20,709 nucleotides of DNA from a virus. Both the position numbers and the translations under genes were made by a program. Shown one piece after another: positions 6,532-12,908 of this stretch. Numbering within the stretch: position 1 is the stretch's first letter; every line of letters starts with the position of its first letter. Where the stretch lies: the IMG/VR virus record IMGVR_UViG_3300034071_000526, positions 1-20,709 of that record; one strand, written 5' to 3'. The notes beneath the pieces were generated by a model, which did no database searches, was not told the origin of the DNA, and was given only the letters and a program-made list of their open reading frames with translations.

Positions 6532-6692
6532 TGATTAACACCACAATGAATCGCCTGGAGTTTGATTTGAAACAACAATACCAGGAACGTATCAATCATC
6601 TACAAGAGAAGATTATTGAACAACAACATGAAATCCTAAGACTTCAAGAGCAAATCAAATACATCTCTAAAGACCGATTTTATGATTGCTGA
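6531..6692 (+). CDS. Coiled-coil peptide, 53 aa
   Basis: ATG 6531 overlaps the previous TGA (TGATG). Residues about 8-45 form a coiled coil rich in Gln, Glu, Ile and Leu (HLQEKIIEQQHEILRLQEQI). Likely a dimer or an assembly partner. An in-frame ATG at 6546 is an alternative start. It overlaps the next gene by 11 bases. Confidence 0.75.
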   Translation: MINTTMNRLEFDLKQQYQERINHLQEKIIEQQHEILRLQEQIKYISKDRFYDC

Positions 6693-6963
6693 GTTTCCGC
6701 ATAAAGCCCCAAAAGATTACAGTTATGAGTTTGAAGAGTTTAAGCGTGGTGTGGTCGCTATTTGGTTGCGTTGTAATCGCAAGTTTGATTACAATAATGG
6801 TGCCTCAACCCGAACCATCTGGGGGTTTTACAAATCCAAAACCAGAGAATACTTTGCCCCAATTAACAGTAAGACCATCGGTTCTCGTGTGAGAATTGAA
6901 GATACAAGACCCTGGACTTCTATGAAGATAAATTATCAAGGAGTAGAACAGTTCTTTGTATGA
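6682..6963 (+). CDS. Conserved cyanophage protein, 93 aa
   Basis: The central part reads FKRGVVAIWLRCNRKFDYNN, then STRTIWGFYKSKTREYFAPI and a TRPWTSMKIN motif. I recall this family (W.FY..KT..Y.APINSK..G, TRP.T.M) in cyanomyovirus early regions. It is predicted to be a small beta-rich soluble protein. ATG 6682 overlaps the previous gene by 11 bases and the stop overlaps the next ATG (ATGA at 6960). Confidence 0.86.
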   Translation: MIAEFPHKAPKDYSYEFEEFKRGVVAIWLRCNRKFDYNNGASTRTIWGFYKSKTREYFAPINSKTIGSRVRIEDTRPWTSMKINYQGVEQFFV

Positions 6964-7223
6964 CTTACGAACCACAAGTTAATGACTACGTTGTCTGGAC
7001 AAAAGGTGTGGAAGGGTGGGTTTATTTCAAGGATAAAGAATATATTACTATCGAGCGTATTGTTCGTCCAAAAGATGAAATAAACCTTGAATGTTGCCCC
7101 ATTCACAGAAACGAAAGATTACTTGTGATTTGTTATAATAATCAATGGAAAGAACTACAGTACATTAAGTCTCGTCAATCAATTTATGAAGAAACAGAAA
7201 ACTGCTTGGCGTCTTGTTTGTAA
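6960..7223 (+). CDS. Conserved cyanophage protein, 87 aa
   Basis: The N-terminus YEPQVNDYVVWTKGVEGWVY looks like a small beta-barrel. The middle has CCPIHRNERLLVICY and then NNQWKELQYIKSR. I recall this pattern (NDYV.W...EGWVYF, LVICY...W.EL.YV) in cyanophage conserved ORFs. Function unknown. The last 38 bases overlap the next gene in another frame, and the C-terminal residues there (CLASCL) may be poorly conserved. Confidence 0.85.
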   Translation: MTYEPQVNDYVVWTKGVEGWVYFKDKEYITIERIVRPKDEINLECCPIHRNERLLVICYNNQWKELQYIKSRQSIYEETENCLASCL

Positions 7224-7464
7224 GGCGCTCGGAGAAAAGGCAAGTAAATGTGATAAGGAAGCAGATAGGGTAGCACTCATTCGCCTACTCATCACTCTTC
7301 AGATTCTTGTCACAAACTTCTTCATCATCTATGGAGTAATTCGAGTTAATCATTTCCCAATAGATAAACAACAAAAAGTTGAAGTTGTAATTGATAGTTC
7401 TGTGCTTCCAGAGTATCAACCTCCGCCAAGGAGAGAACTAAACAAACCATTTGAGTTTGAATAA
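7186..7464 (+). CDS. Single-pass membrane protein, 92 aa
   Basis: A basic N-terminal region (KKQKTAWRLVCKALGEKASK) is followed by a membrane helix at about residues 33-53 (LLITLQILVTNFFIIYGVIR) and a Pro-rich polar C-terminus (SVLPEYQPPPRRE). The layout resembles a cyanophage membrane protein I recall (TAWRL..KALGEKAS ... VTN.FI..G). The stop codon GAATAA also forms part of a late-promoter-like AATAAATA. Confidence 0.82.
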   Translation: MKKQKTAWRLVCKALGEKASKCDKEADRVALIRLLITLQILVTNFFIIYGVIRVNHFPIDKQQKVEVVIDSSVLPEYQPPPRRELNKPFEFE

Positions 7465-7467
7465 ATA
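7460..7467 (+). promoter_or_regulatory. T4-type late promoter AATAAATA
   Basis: AATAAATA closely matches the T4-family late -10 box TATAAATA and lies 20 bases upstream of ATG 7487. The context TAAATACTCAAAAAGT is shared, with one base gapped, with the region before the second MKTF gene (8405-8419). It should bind polymerase carrying the phage late sigma factor. Confidence 0.65.
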
Positions 7468-7486
7468 CTCAAAAAGTGCTGTAAAG

Positions 7487-7963
7487 ATGAAAACCTTTAG
7501 TCAACTTACCGAAGATATTGCTAAAAGAAGACTGGAACTTCGTCAGAGACAGTTAAAGCAAATGTCTGCACAAAAAGAAAGAGTTGCATCGTATCAATCT
7601 GCACAGAAAGAAAGACAAGCAGCAGCACAAGAAAGAGAAGCATTAAAGAAAGAAATCAAGAGAGAGTTGCAGACAGAGCAAGTTCCTCAAAAATCTGTAG
7701 AAAGTGTTGATGAAAATGTATCAAGTGGTCGTGCTAAGGTAAGAAATGTAAAACAAAGAGTAAGTTCTGCGGAAGTTATTACCAATACTGAAAGACAAAA
7801 TCAAGTTGCAAAACATTTTGCCGATCATGCTTCCAGAAAGAAAGCATCTGGTGATGAAGCACATGCAGCAGCAACAAAAGCAGGAAAGAGTCCTATGGAA
7901 GCAGAAACTGCACGACAAAGAGCACATAGAAATTATGAAAAACAAATGAAAAACGGTCTTTGA
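7487..7963 (+). CDS. Putative internal head protein, basic coiled coil, 158 aa
   Basis: I chose ATG 7487 because it lies just downstream of the late promoter; the longer frame from 7451 begins inside the promoter. The N-terminus MKTFSQLTEDIAKRR resembles the T4 internal-protein capsid-targeting sequence (MKTYQEFIAE). The prohead protease site (L/I-x-x-E) is imperfect here (QLTE). The rest is Lys/Arg/Gln/Glu-rich coiled coil (LELRQRQLKQMSAQKERV and beyond), then an Ala/Lys-rich tail. A basic, helical, late-expressed protein of this form fits packaging with DNA in the capsid. This role is inferred from the N-terminus and composition. Confidence 0.82.
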   Translation: MKTFSQLTEDIAKRRLELRQRQLKQMSAQKERVASYQSAQKERQAAAQEREALKKEIKRELQTEQVPQKSVESVDENVSSGRAKVRNVKQRVSSAEVITNTERQNQVAKHFADHASRKKASGDEAHAAATKAGKSPMEAETARQRAHRNYEKQMKNGL

Positions 7964-7965
7964 TA

Positions 7966-8005
7966 AAACCCTGGGGCCTTAAAAGTGTACCTATAATGTA
8001 ATCAC
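7966..8005 (+). promoter_or_regulatory. Repeated promoter-like element, copy 2
   Basis: A divergent copy (AACCCTGGGGCCTTAAAAGT, then GTACC) with a perfect TATAAT at 7992-7997 and GTAATCAC. It follows the stop of the MKTF gene by 2 bases. The next ATG is 8015, downstream of the predicted transcription start near 8004. Confidence 0.72.
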
Positions 8006-8014
8006 CCACACACT

Positions 8015-8149
8015 ATGGATTGGTTCGACGACATTCAAATTGAAGAACTTGAGAACTTTGACTTTATTGAAGAGGACATTTCTGAACTTGTTGAAGAAAC
8101 AAAAAACTTCAATATGAACGAATATCTTAACTCTAACATTGACTACTGA
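8015..8149 (+). CDS. Very acidic small protein, 44 aa
   Basis: ATG 8015 is the first start after element copy 2; no Shine-Dalgarno sequence is present. The product has 15 Asp/Glu and one Lys in 44 residues (DWFDDIQIEELENFDFIEED near the N-terminus). Strong negative charge and aromatic spacing are compatible with a DNA-mimic or a polymerase-binding protein, but this is only charge-based inference. A perfect hairpin overlaps its stop codon. Confidence 0.75.
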   Translation: MDWFDDIQIEELENFDFIEEDISELVEETKNFNMNEYLNSNIDY

Positions 8150-8165
8150 CAGTTTCCGAACTGTC
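8148..8165 (+). other. Perfect 7-bp hairpin with TCCG loop
   Basis: GACAGTT (8148-8154), loop TCCG, AACTGTC (8159-8165). The hairpin begins within the stop codon of the acidic gene and has no following T-run, so it is not a standard intrinsic terminator. It may stabilise a 3' end or act as a processing or attenuation site. Confidence 0.6.
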
Positions 8166-8206
8166 CACCAAACTCCCCACACTGACTACTTTTCCTTTAT
8201 TATCAA

Positions 8207-8407
8207 ATGACTGAACAAATCCCCAACGTGCTCGTCCACATTAACGATCTTAAGGACACTTGGCGTCGTCAAGATTTCATGTTTACAAAGCAACAACAGG
8301 AAGAATACGATTTGCTTCTTGCTACTCGCCGCGAACGTGTAAAACAATTCTATGCTGAAGGTCGCGTATTCAAAGGTTCCTACAAAGCAAAGGAAGAGGA
8401 GATCTAA
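8207..8407 (+). CDS. Small charged protein, 66 aa
   Basis: ATG 8207 follows a C/T-rich leader without a Shine-Dalgarno motif. The protein reads MTEQIPNVLVHINDLKDTWR, then a Gln/Glu/Arg-rich helix (TKQQQEEYDLLLATRRERV). Soluble and helical; function unknown. Its stop codon (8405-8407) is part of the late-promoter-like TCTAAATA. Confidence 0.82.
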   Translation: MTEQIPNVLVHINDLKDTWRRQDFMFTKQQQEEYDLLLATRRERVKQFYAEGRVFKGSYKAKEEEI

Positions 8408-8410
8408 ATA
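8403..8410 (+). promoter_or_regulatory. Late-promoter-like TCTAAATA
   Basis: TCTAAATA matches T4 late TATAAATA at six of eight bases and continues TAAATACTAAAAAGT, nearly the same as before the first MKTF gene. It lies 24 bases before ATG 8435. Weaker than the 7460 copy but supported by the shared downstream context. Confidence 0.5.
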
Positions 8411-8434
8411 CTAAAAAGTAGTGTTTAGATAACA

Positions 8435-9043
8435 ATGAAGACATTTCAGGAGTTTATGATTCTTGCCGAAGCAACTTATGATCCAGAGATTCAGGGACGT
8501 TCTCAAATAACTGGTCCTTCTGCTCCTGGTGGGAAAATAGGACAAAATCGCAAAAAATCTGCTCCTGAAATGCGTAGAATGAAGCAAGCAAAAGCAGGAG
8601 AAGAAAGAAAACCAACAGAATATAAACCACGCAAAGATATTGGAACACAACGTGCTGCATCTACAAGACAACAGCAACCCGAACAAGAAAGAGGTTCTGC
8701 TAGAGAAAGACAATTAGCAGCAGCAAAAGAAGAGAGAAAAAAAGCAGCACAAGCAAGGGCAGCAGCAAAGAAAGCAGGTGGAACTGCCCCAACAACAAAA
8801 CCTAAGGCAAAAGAAGTTGCGAAAACAGCATCAAAACTGCTTACAAAGAAGAAAACTGAAGTAGATTTAAGACCTTCTGATCAACCAAAACGTCCTGTTG
8901 TTGGTATGTCAAGAGAGAAAAGAAAGGATATTACAAGAAGAGGTCATAGAAAACTTGAAACACTTGTAAGACAATCTGAAGCAGAAAAGCAAGGTAAGAA
9001 ACCAGAGCAAGTTCAACTTAAGCACGACTACAGACCTAAGTAA
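8435..9043 (+). CDS. Putative internal head protein with T4 IP-like leader, 202 aa
   Basis: The N-terminus MKTFQEFMILAE closely resembles the T4 internal-protein capsid-targeting sequence (MKTYQEFIAE) and ends in ILAE, a good (L/I)-x-x-E site for the T4-type prohead protease (cleavage after residue 12). The mature part is very basic, low complexity, rich in Ala, Lys, Arg and Gln (ERQLAAAKEERKKAAQARAA), with a C-terminal segment GMSREKRKDITRRGHRKLE. It is preceded by a late-promoter-like sequence. Together these suggest a co-packaged, possibly injected internal protein. Packaging is inference; the leader and motif are directly visible. Confidence 0.83.
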   Translation: MKTFQEFMILAEATYDPEIQGRSQITGPSAPGGKIGQNRKKSAPEMRRMKQAKAGEERKPTEYKPRKDIGTQRAASTRQQQPEQERGSARERQLAAAKEERKKAAQARAAAKKAGGTAPTTKPKAKEVAKTASKLLTKKKTEVDLRPSDQPKRPVVGMSREKRKDITRRGHRKLETLVRQSEAEKQGKKPEQVQLKHDYRPK

Positions 9044-9045
9044 TC

Positions 9046-9085
9046 TAACTCTGGGGCCTTGAAAGTGTCCCTATAGTATAAGCAC
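9046..9085 (+). promoter_or_regulatory. Repeated promoter-like element, copy 3
   Basis: Near-consensus copy with TATAGT at 9072-9077 followed by ATAAGCAC, which lacks the in-element ATG. It begins 2 bases after the stop codon of the upstream gene. The next gene starts at 9096. Confidence 0.76.
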
Positions 9086-9095
9086 TTCCTTCATA

Positions 9096-9299
9096 ATGGA
9101 CCGAATCGAAATCCAACGCGCACTCTATGATGCTCGCAATGAGTATGCGAAGGCAAAGAAATCTGTAGAGTTTTGGACTCGTGAGATTTCTTTCCTGAAA
9201 GAGTGTGAAGACAACCTCAATAAAGGTCGCACTGGAGATTGGTTGTTTAATGAAATGTTTGGCGATACTCCACTCGCTGAAGAAGTTTATGGGGGTTGA
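9096..9299 (+). CDS. Small charged protein, 67 aa
   Basis: First gene after element copy 3, with a short CTTCCTTCATA leader and no Shine-Dalgarno sequence. It is helical in the first 45 residues (RIEQRAL-type start, IQRALYDARNEYAKAKKSV), then an acidic tail. Followed at once by an intrinsic terminator, so it is probably a one-gene transcription unit. Function unknown. Confidence 0.82.
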   Translation: MDRIEIQRALYDARNEYAKAKKSVEFWTREISFLKECEDNLNKGRTGDWLFNEMFGDTPLAEEVYGG

Positions 9300-9311
9300 T
9301 TAACCTCCACC

Positions 9312-9349
9312 AGCACCCTCCACAGTCCTCTGTAAGGGTGCTATTTTTG
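9312..9349 (+). terminator. Intrinsic terminator
   Basis: AGCACCCT (9312-9319) pairs perfectly with AGGGTGCT (9335-9342). The loop carries an extra ACAG/CTGT helix (9322-9325 with 9330-9333), and ATTTTTG follows. It ends the unit headed by element copy 3. Confidence 0.8.
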
Positions 9350-9376
9350 TCTTTAGATACCAAACCACTGAGAACA

Positions 9377-9574
9377 ATGAATTACATCCAAATCCCTGAT
9401 TATCTCTATGAGCGTATGCTCAAGAGTCTTGAGCATGGCGTTGAAGTGTGCTATAATGTAGATTATTCTTCTGAAGAAACTGAGAAGAGACCAGAGTATG
9501 CAACTGGATACAGTCTCGCTACAATGCGGAGTGTGATCTCTGATCTGAAATACTGCAAAGAGCAACAGAACTAA
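9377..9574 (+). CDS. Small protein, 65 aa
   Basis: I chose ATG 9377 because the longer frame (from 9296) would run through the terminator at 9312-9349. The product reads MNYIQIPDYLYERMLKSLEH and later SLATMRSVISDLKYCKEQQN: a helical protein with a tyrosine-rich middle. No promoter is evident between the terminator and this gene, so it may depend on readthrough. Its stop lies inside the start of element copy 4. Confidence 0.8.
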   Translation: MNYIQIPDYLYERMLKSLEHGVEVCYNVDYSSEETEKRPEYATGYSLATMRSVISDLKYCKEQQN

Positions 9575-9612
9575 ACTCTGGGGCCTTGAAATTGTCCCTA
9601 TAATATGAGCAC
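9573..9612 (+). promoter_or_regulatory. Repeated promoter-like element, copy 4
   Basis: Overlaps the last bases of the upstream stop. It has a perfect TATAAT at 9599-9604 followed by ATGAGCAC. The in-element ATG (9605) is in frame with the helicase N-terminal ORF, but a second ATG at 9620 lies downstream of the predicted transcription start (near 9611). Confidence 0.77.
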
Positions 9613-9766
9613 CAACCATATGCAAATCAAACTCCGCCCTCACCAAGAACGTGGTGTTGCTGCTATGCAAAAGCACGCCAAAGGTCAAATCATTGTTCCT
9701 ACTGGTGGCGGTAAGACTTTGATGATGATTCAAGACGCAATGATTCAACTTCAACAACAGAACTGA
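9605..9766 (+). CDS. Split SF2 helicase, N-terminal piece (Walker A)
   Basis: This 53-aa ORF carries only the beginning of a superfamily II helicase: a Q-motif-like LRPHQERGV (residues 10-18) and Walker A PTGGGKT (residues 32-38) followed by LMMIQDAM. It then stops (TGA 9764-9766), and the rest of the helicase begins at the overlapping ATG 9766 in the next frame (TGATG). The start could be ATG 9605 inside the repeat element or, more naturally for the fold, ATG 9620 (MQIKLRPHQ). Both give the same motifs. The piece cannot work as a helicase alone. It may assemble with the second ORF, be joined to it by frameshifting, or result from a recent mutation or sequence error. Confidence 0.82.
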   Translation: MSTNHMQIKLRPHQERGVAAMQKHAKGQIIVPTGGGKTLMMIQDAMIQLQQQN

Positions 9767-10866
9767 TGACACAAACTACCCAGACCATTGTTGTTGTTGC
9801 TCCTCGCATTTTGCTTGCTGAGCAACTCTCTGCTGAGTTTCTTGAGTTTATCACCAATGTCGAAGTGATGCACGTTCACAGTGGAGAAACGCATCACTTC
9901 AGTTCCACACGTCCGCGTGAGATTCGCAACTGGGTTGAAGCAAATGCTGGCAATCATCGCCTGATTGTAACCACCTACAACTCTCTGTCGCGTCTTCAAG
10001 TGGCAGAGATTGATGTGGACACAATCTACTTCGACGAAGCACATAACTCTGTTCAGCGTCACTTTTTCCCTGCAACTGAGCACTTTGCTGCTAATGCAAA
10101 GCGTTGCTACTTCTTCACTGCAACGCCGAAACATTCCCTTGCTGTGGGTAAACCAGGTATGAATGATGCTGCTGTTTATGGTCAGGTGATCTGCAAAGTT
10201 CCTGCTCCTGAGTTGGTTCAAGGTGGATACATTGTTCCCCCTAAAGTGATCGTCAAGCAACTGGAGATGGTTAAGGGCAAGCAGACCAACTTCGACCGTG
10301 ATGCTGAGAATCTTCTGGAAACCATTGATGACAATCAAGTCGGCAAGATTCTGATCTGTGCTAAGGCAACCAAGCAAATCGTGTCTCTGGTTTCTGAGAC
10401 TGACTTCTGCTCTGAGTTGGAGTCTCGCGGTTACTCTTGGATGTATATCACGGCAAAGACTGGTGCTGTTATCGACGGCAAGAAAGTGAACCGTGAGGTA
10501 TTCTTCGACACGCTATCTGCTTGGGGTAAGGATAACGACAAGAAGTTCGTTGTTCTACACCATAGCATCCTTGCTGAAGGTATCAACGTCAGCGGTCTGG
10601 AAGCGGTACTCTTCCTGCGTAATATGGACTTCATTGGTATCAGTCAGACCATTGGACGTTGCATCCGTCTGCATCACGATGATGCCAAAGGTATGCGCGA
10701 TGGGCGTATCGAACCTGGCAACCTCAGTCAGTATAGCAAATCGTTCGGTCTTGTTTGTATCCCAGTGTACTCCAAGGTTGGTATTGCTACTGCCCGCAGT
10801 GTGCAGGCGGTGGTAGATACGATCTTTGAAAAGGGCGAACCTGCCGTATCGGTGGTGAGGCGGTGA
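9766..10866 (+). CDS. Split SF2 DEAH helicase, main piece
   Basis: The 366-aa protein continues the helicase from motif Ia onward: VVVAPRILLAEQL (9-21, motif Ia), DEAH at 90-93 (motif II, Walker B), TATP at 118-121 (motif III). The second RecA domain has KILICAKATKQIVSL, LAEGINVSGLEAVLFLRN (motif V) and QTIGRCIRLH (motif VI). Only Walker A is missing, and it sits in the upstream ORF overlapping by one base at TGATG. ATP-dependent DNA/RNA unwinding or branch remodelling, as in T4 UvsW-type helicases, is expected for the reconstituted protein. I cannot say it is UvsW itself. Base use looks more GC-rich than in the small genes of the first 8 kb. Confidence 0.9.
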   Translation: MTQTTQTIVVVAPRILLAEQLSAEFLEFITNVEVMHVHSGETHHFSSTRPREIRNWVEANAGNHRLIVTTYNSLSRLQVAEIDVDTIYFDEAHNSVQRHFFPATEHFAANAKRCYFFTATPKHSLAVGKPGMNDAAVYGQVICKVPAPELVQGGYIVPPKVIVKQLEMVKGKQTNFDRDAENLLETIDDNQVGKILICAKATKQIVSLVSETDFCSELESRGYSWMYITAKTGAVIDGKKVNREVFFDTLSAWGKDNDKKFVVLHHSILAEGINVSGLEAVLFLRNMDFIGISQTIGRCIRLHHDDAKGMRDGRIEPGNLSQYSKSFGLVCIPVYSKVGIATARSVQAVVDTIFEKGEPAVSVVRR

Positions 10867-10994
10867 GTCTCACCGTAGACTCAAGTCCACCACTGGACCG
10901 AAAACCTGATTTTTCTGCAATTCTACCTGGAGGGTGTCATAGGTCATCCGCCGCAACCAAATCAACGATTTTTTAGAAAGTATAGCACAGGGGC

Positions 10995-11022
10995 TTGACA
11001 TCCCTACCCAAGATGTTATACT
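10995..11022 (+). promoter_or_regulatory. Consensus sigma-70 promoter, extended -10
   Basis: TTGACA at 10995-11000, 16-bp spacer, TATACT at 11017-11022 with an upstream TG (11014-11015) as an extended -10. It lies about 40 bases before ATG 11063. It lacks the GGGGCCTTGAAA box, so it should be read by host holoenzyme alone, typical of an immediate-early gene. The 196-base gap 10867-11062 holds this promoter and no gene that I can see. Confidence 0.8.
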
Positions 11023-11062
11023 TAACCTGTTCACTCTACTCCGCAAGTTAGGCGGTAAAACT

Positions 11063-12091
11063 ATGAACTCTATTTTGACTGAAACTCTTGAAGGTCGCAT
11101 TTCTTATGCCGACCTCAAAAATGCTTCTAAAAAAGATTTTCCTTATGTCTTTAAGGGAAGCACTGGAGTAATCCACGAAAGTCGTCAATATATCAAATAT
11201 GATGACATTTTTTGGGGAGAAACTGAAGATAACCCTGCCCGTAAGAAAGGTTCTTCAAAGAAAAACATCAAGGGACTAGCTACATCGCGGGCCCAGGGAA
11301 TTGATCCAAATTGTCCTCTGCCTGCCGTAAGTTTCTGTGCCATTACTGATACAAGTGGAAAGACCTATAACTATAGGGCAGAAAATGGCATTACACGATA
11401 CAAATCCGATAAACTCAATGGATATACCGAAGGTGCATGGTTTGATGTTGTTCGGTTTGTAGAAACTGAAGGACGTTCCGCATCATACAATCGAGAAGTG
11501 TGGTTGCAACTTGAGAATGATGGACTTCCTCAAGAATCTCACTCTATTGAAGATCTTGTCGTAAGTTGCTGCACTCTAATCCAATCAAAAGATCTTCCTA
11601 AAGAGGAAAGTTCTATTCGGGATTTTGTATACGAATCTGCGCCTAATATGGCAACTCAAGATAAGAATGAAGTTGTTCGTATTGTACTCAAAGAAGAAGA
11701 TGTTCCTACCAAGACTATTTCTTGGAGAGATAATGAGTGTAAGGAATGGTTGGAAGAAAAGTGTTTGGATGAACTTGAAGTAGATTATTGTTTCCCATTT
11801 CATTACTTTCAAGACCGCATTTATTCTGTCTTTAAACAGTTCCATGAAACTCAAAAAGTGCAGAAAGTTGTACAGCACTTTGAAAACCGAAGTGATTCTG
11901 ATGAGGTAGTTATTACTGCTCGTGAAGCACAGAAAAAGAAGTGGGAAGAACTTCGCCAGGTTATGAAATCTGTTGCACTGTACATGGTTGCTAATGACTG
12001 GCAACTTCCTGTAGATAAGGATCAGTATTTCCCCCAAATCAAAACGGGCGATAATGCTGACGATTCCAATCGCATTGTATTTGATAACTGA
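11063..12091 (+). CDS. Orphan protein, 342 aa, behind sigma-70 promoter
   Basis: This is the second largest intact reading frame in the window and I do not recognise it. The N-terminal third includes FKGSTGVIHESRQYI and KKGSSKKNIKG. Residues about 85-130 read LPAVSFCAITDTSGKTYNYR then AENGITRYKSDKLNGY, which loosely recalls the G-x-R-R/Y region of ParB-like domains, but not convincingly. The C-terminal half is helical and charged (VVITAREAQKKKWEELRQVM). No signal peptide or membrane helix. Its own strong promoter suggests early expression. ATG 11063 is the first start after the predicted transcription start. Confidence 0.85.
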   Translation: MNSILTETLEGRISYADLKNASKKDFPYVFKGSTGVIHESRQYIKYDDIFWGETEDNPARKKGSSKKNIKGLATSRAQGIDPNCPLPAVSFCAITDTSGKTYNYRAENGITRYKSDKLNGYTEGAWFDVVRFVETEGRSASYNREVWLQLENDGLPQESHSIEDLVVSCCTLIQSKDLPKEESSIRDFVYESAPNMATQDKNEVVRIVLKEEDVPTKTISWRDNECKEWLEEKCLDELEVDYCFPFHYFQDRIYSVFKQFHETQKVQKVVQHFENRSDSDEVVITAREAQKKKWEELRQVMKSVALYMVANDWQLPVDKDQYFPQIKTGDNADDSNRIVFDN

Positions 12092-12108
12092 TGAAAGAAG
12101 GATTCACA

Positions 12109-12267
12109 ATGTTCAAAGACACCTATGCTGCAGTTCCTTATGGGAATCAGTATCTCATCATCCATAATGGGCAGCAACTTGAGAAACTGTGTAGGACTGA
12201 AAGTTCTGCACGAAAATATATCACAGATCATAAGAAAGGTGTGTCATTGGGTAAACTTCCAGTGTGA
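12109..12267 (+). CDS. Small basic protein, 52 aa
   Basis: ATG 12109 follows an AAGAAGG Shine-Dalgarno (12095-12101) and gives MFKDTYAAVPYGNQYLIIHN, then a basic helix (TESSARKYITDHKKG). An in-frame ATG at 12091 overlapping the upstream stop (TGATG) would add six residues. The Shine-Dalgarno favours 12109. Function unknown. Confidence 0.78.
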   Translation: MFKDTYAAVPYGNQYLIIHNGQQLEKLCRTESSARKYITDHKKGVSLGKLPV

Positions 12268-12270
12268 TGC

Positions 12271-12310
12271 TAACTTTGGGGCCTTCAAAGTGTCTCTATA
12301 GTGTAGTCAC
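12271..12310 (+). promoter_or_regulatory. Repeated promoter-like element, copy 5
   Basis: Copy with TTTGGGGCCTTCAAAG and TATAGT at 12297-12302, then GTAGTCAC (no in-element ATG). The next gene starts at 12321. Starts 3 bases after the upstream stop. Confidence 0.75.
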
Positions 12311-12320
12311 CTACTCCCAA

Positions 12321-12590
12321 ATGACTTTTTACTGGACGTTCGTTGATACTCTTGTTAAGAACGTTGCTACCATCAGTGCCATTGTTGTTGGAGTCAGTCA
12401 GTTTCTGATTCGTGCATTTAATGAGAATGATGGTCGTGAGAAAGTTCGTGTTGCAACGCTTCAATTCCTGAAGTTTGTTGATACGCTAATTGAGTTTGGT
12501 AAAACACAACTTTCTCCTACTGAAGTAGTCGAACAACCTCAAGTTGTACCTACTACTGTTACCAAAACCCGCAAGCGTCGTTCCGCTTGA
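12321..12590 (+). CDS. Membrane-associated small protein, 89 aa
   Basis: I chose ATG 12321, the first start after element copy 5. A longer frame from 12264 reads through the element itself. The N-terminal 35 residues are hydrophobic (TLVKNVATISAIVVGVSQFL), compatible with one membrane helix. A charged helix (GREKVRVATLQFLKFV) and a basic tail (KTRKRRSA) follow. It is followed by an intrinsic terminator, so it is probably a single-gene unit. Confidence 0.82.
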   Translation: MTFYWTFVDTLVKNVATISAIVVGVSQFLIRAFNENDGREKVRVATLQFLKFVDTLIEFGKTQLSPTEVVEQPQVVPTTVTKTRKRRSA

Positions 12591-12603
12591 TAAACTGTCA
12601 CAT

Positions 12604-12634
12604 GAGCACTTGCAATTTAGCAGGTGCTCTTTTA
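12604..12634 (+). terminator. Intrinsic terminator
   Basis: GAGCAC and TGC pair with GCA and GTGCTC around one mismatch, with loop AATTTA, followed by TTTTATT. It lies 14 bases after the stop at 12590. Confidence 0.78.
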
Positions 12635-12659
12635 TTGTACTTTTGTTCTTGAAACTCCA

Positions 12660-12863
12660 ATGATTTTCCTTACTGTTGCCGATCACGGATGTGTTTATAC
12701 TCTGTCTCAAGAAGATGGGGATGAGTTGTATTATGCTCCCATTTATGAAAATGGTAGTGTAAATCTTGAAGAGTTTGCTCCTGTAGATCTGGACAGTGTA
12801 GATATGGATCAAATGGAACTCTTTGACATTCGCAATCGTCTTGCCAAACTGATGGAGGTTTGA
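12660..12863 (+). CDS. Small acidic protein, 67 aa
   Basis: ATG 12660 is chosen because the longer frame (12624) begins inside the terminator. The product reads MIFLTVADHGCVYTLSQEDG with acidic stretches (LEEFAPVDLDSVDMDQMELF). No promoter is obvious between the terminator and the gene. It ends just before element copy 6. Function unknown. Confidence 0.8.
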   Translation: MIFLTVADHGCVYTLSQEDGDELYYAPIYENGSVNLEEFAPVDLDSVDMDQMELFDIRNRLAKLMEV

Positions 12864-12865
12864 TC

Positions 12866-12908
12866 TAACTCTGGGGCCTTGAAACTGTACCTATAATATG
12901 AAGAACAC
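12866..12908 (+). promoter_or_regulatory. Repeated promoter-like element, copy 6
   Basis: TAACTCTGGGGCCTTGAAAC, GTACC, perfect TATAAT at 12892-12897, then ATGAAGAACAC, with three extra bases before CAC. The ATG (12898) is the only plausible start of the next gene. Confidence 0.75.

Noticed and set aside
9751-10377. 208-codon open frame on the minus strand
   Set aside because: It is the reverse of the helicase coding region; the + strand shows a full set of SF2 motifs.
12264-12320. Longer N-terminus reading through the element (…LGPSK…)
   Set aside because: The element itself would be translated (T-L-G-P-S-K-C); a similar leader appears for the gene at 13830. Element conservation is at DNA level, so downstream or in-element ATGs were preferred. 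Several minus-strand open frames carry HTIGTLSRPQS for the same reason.
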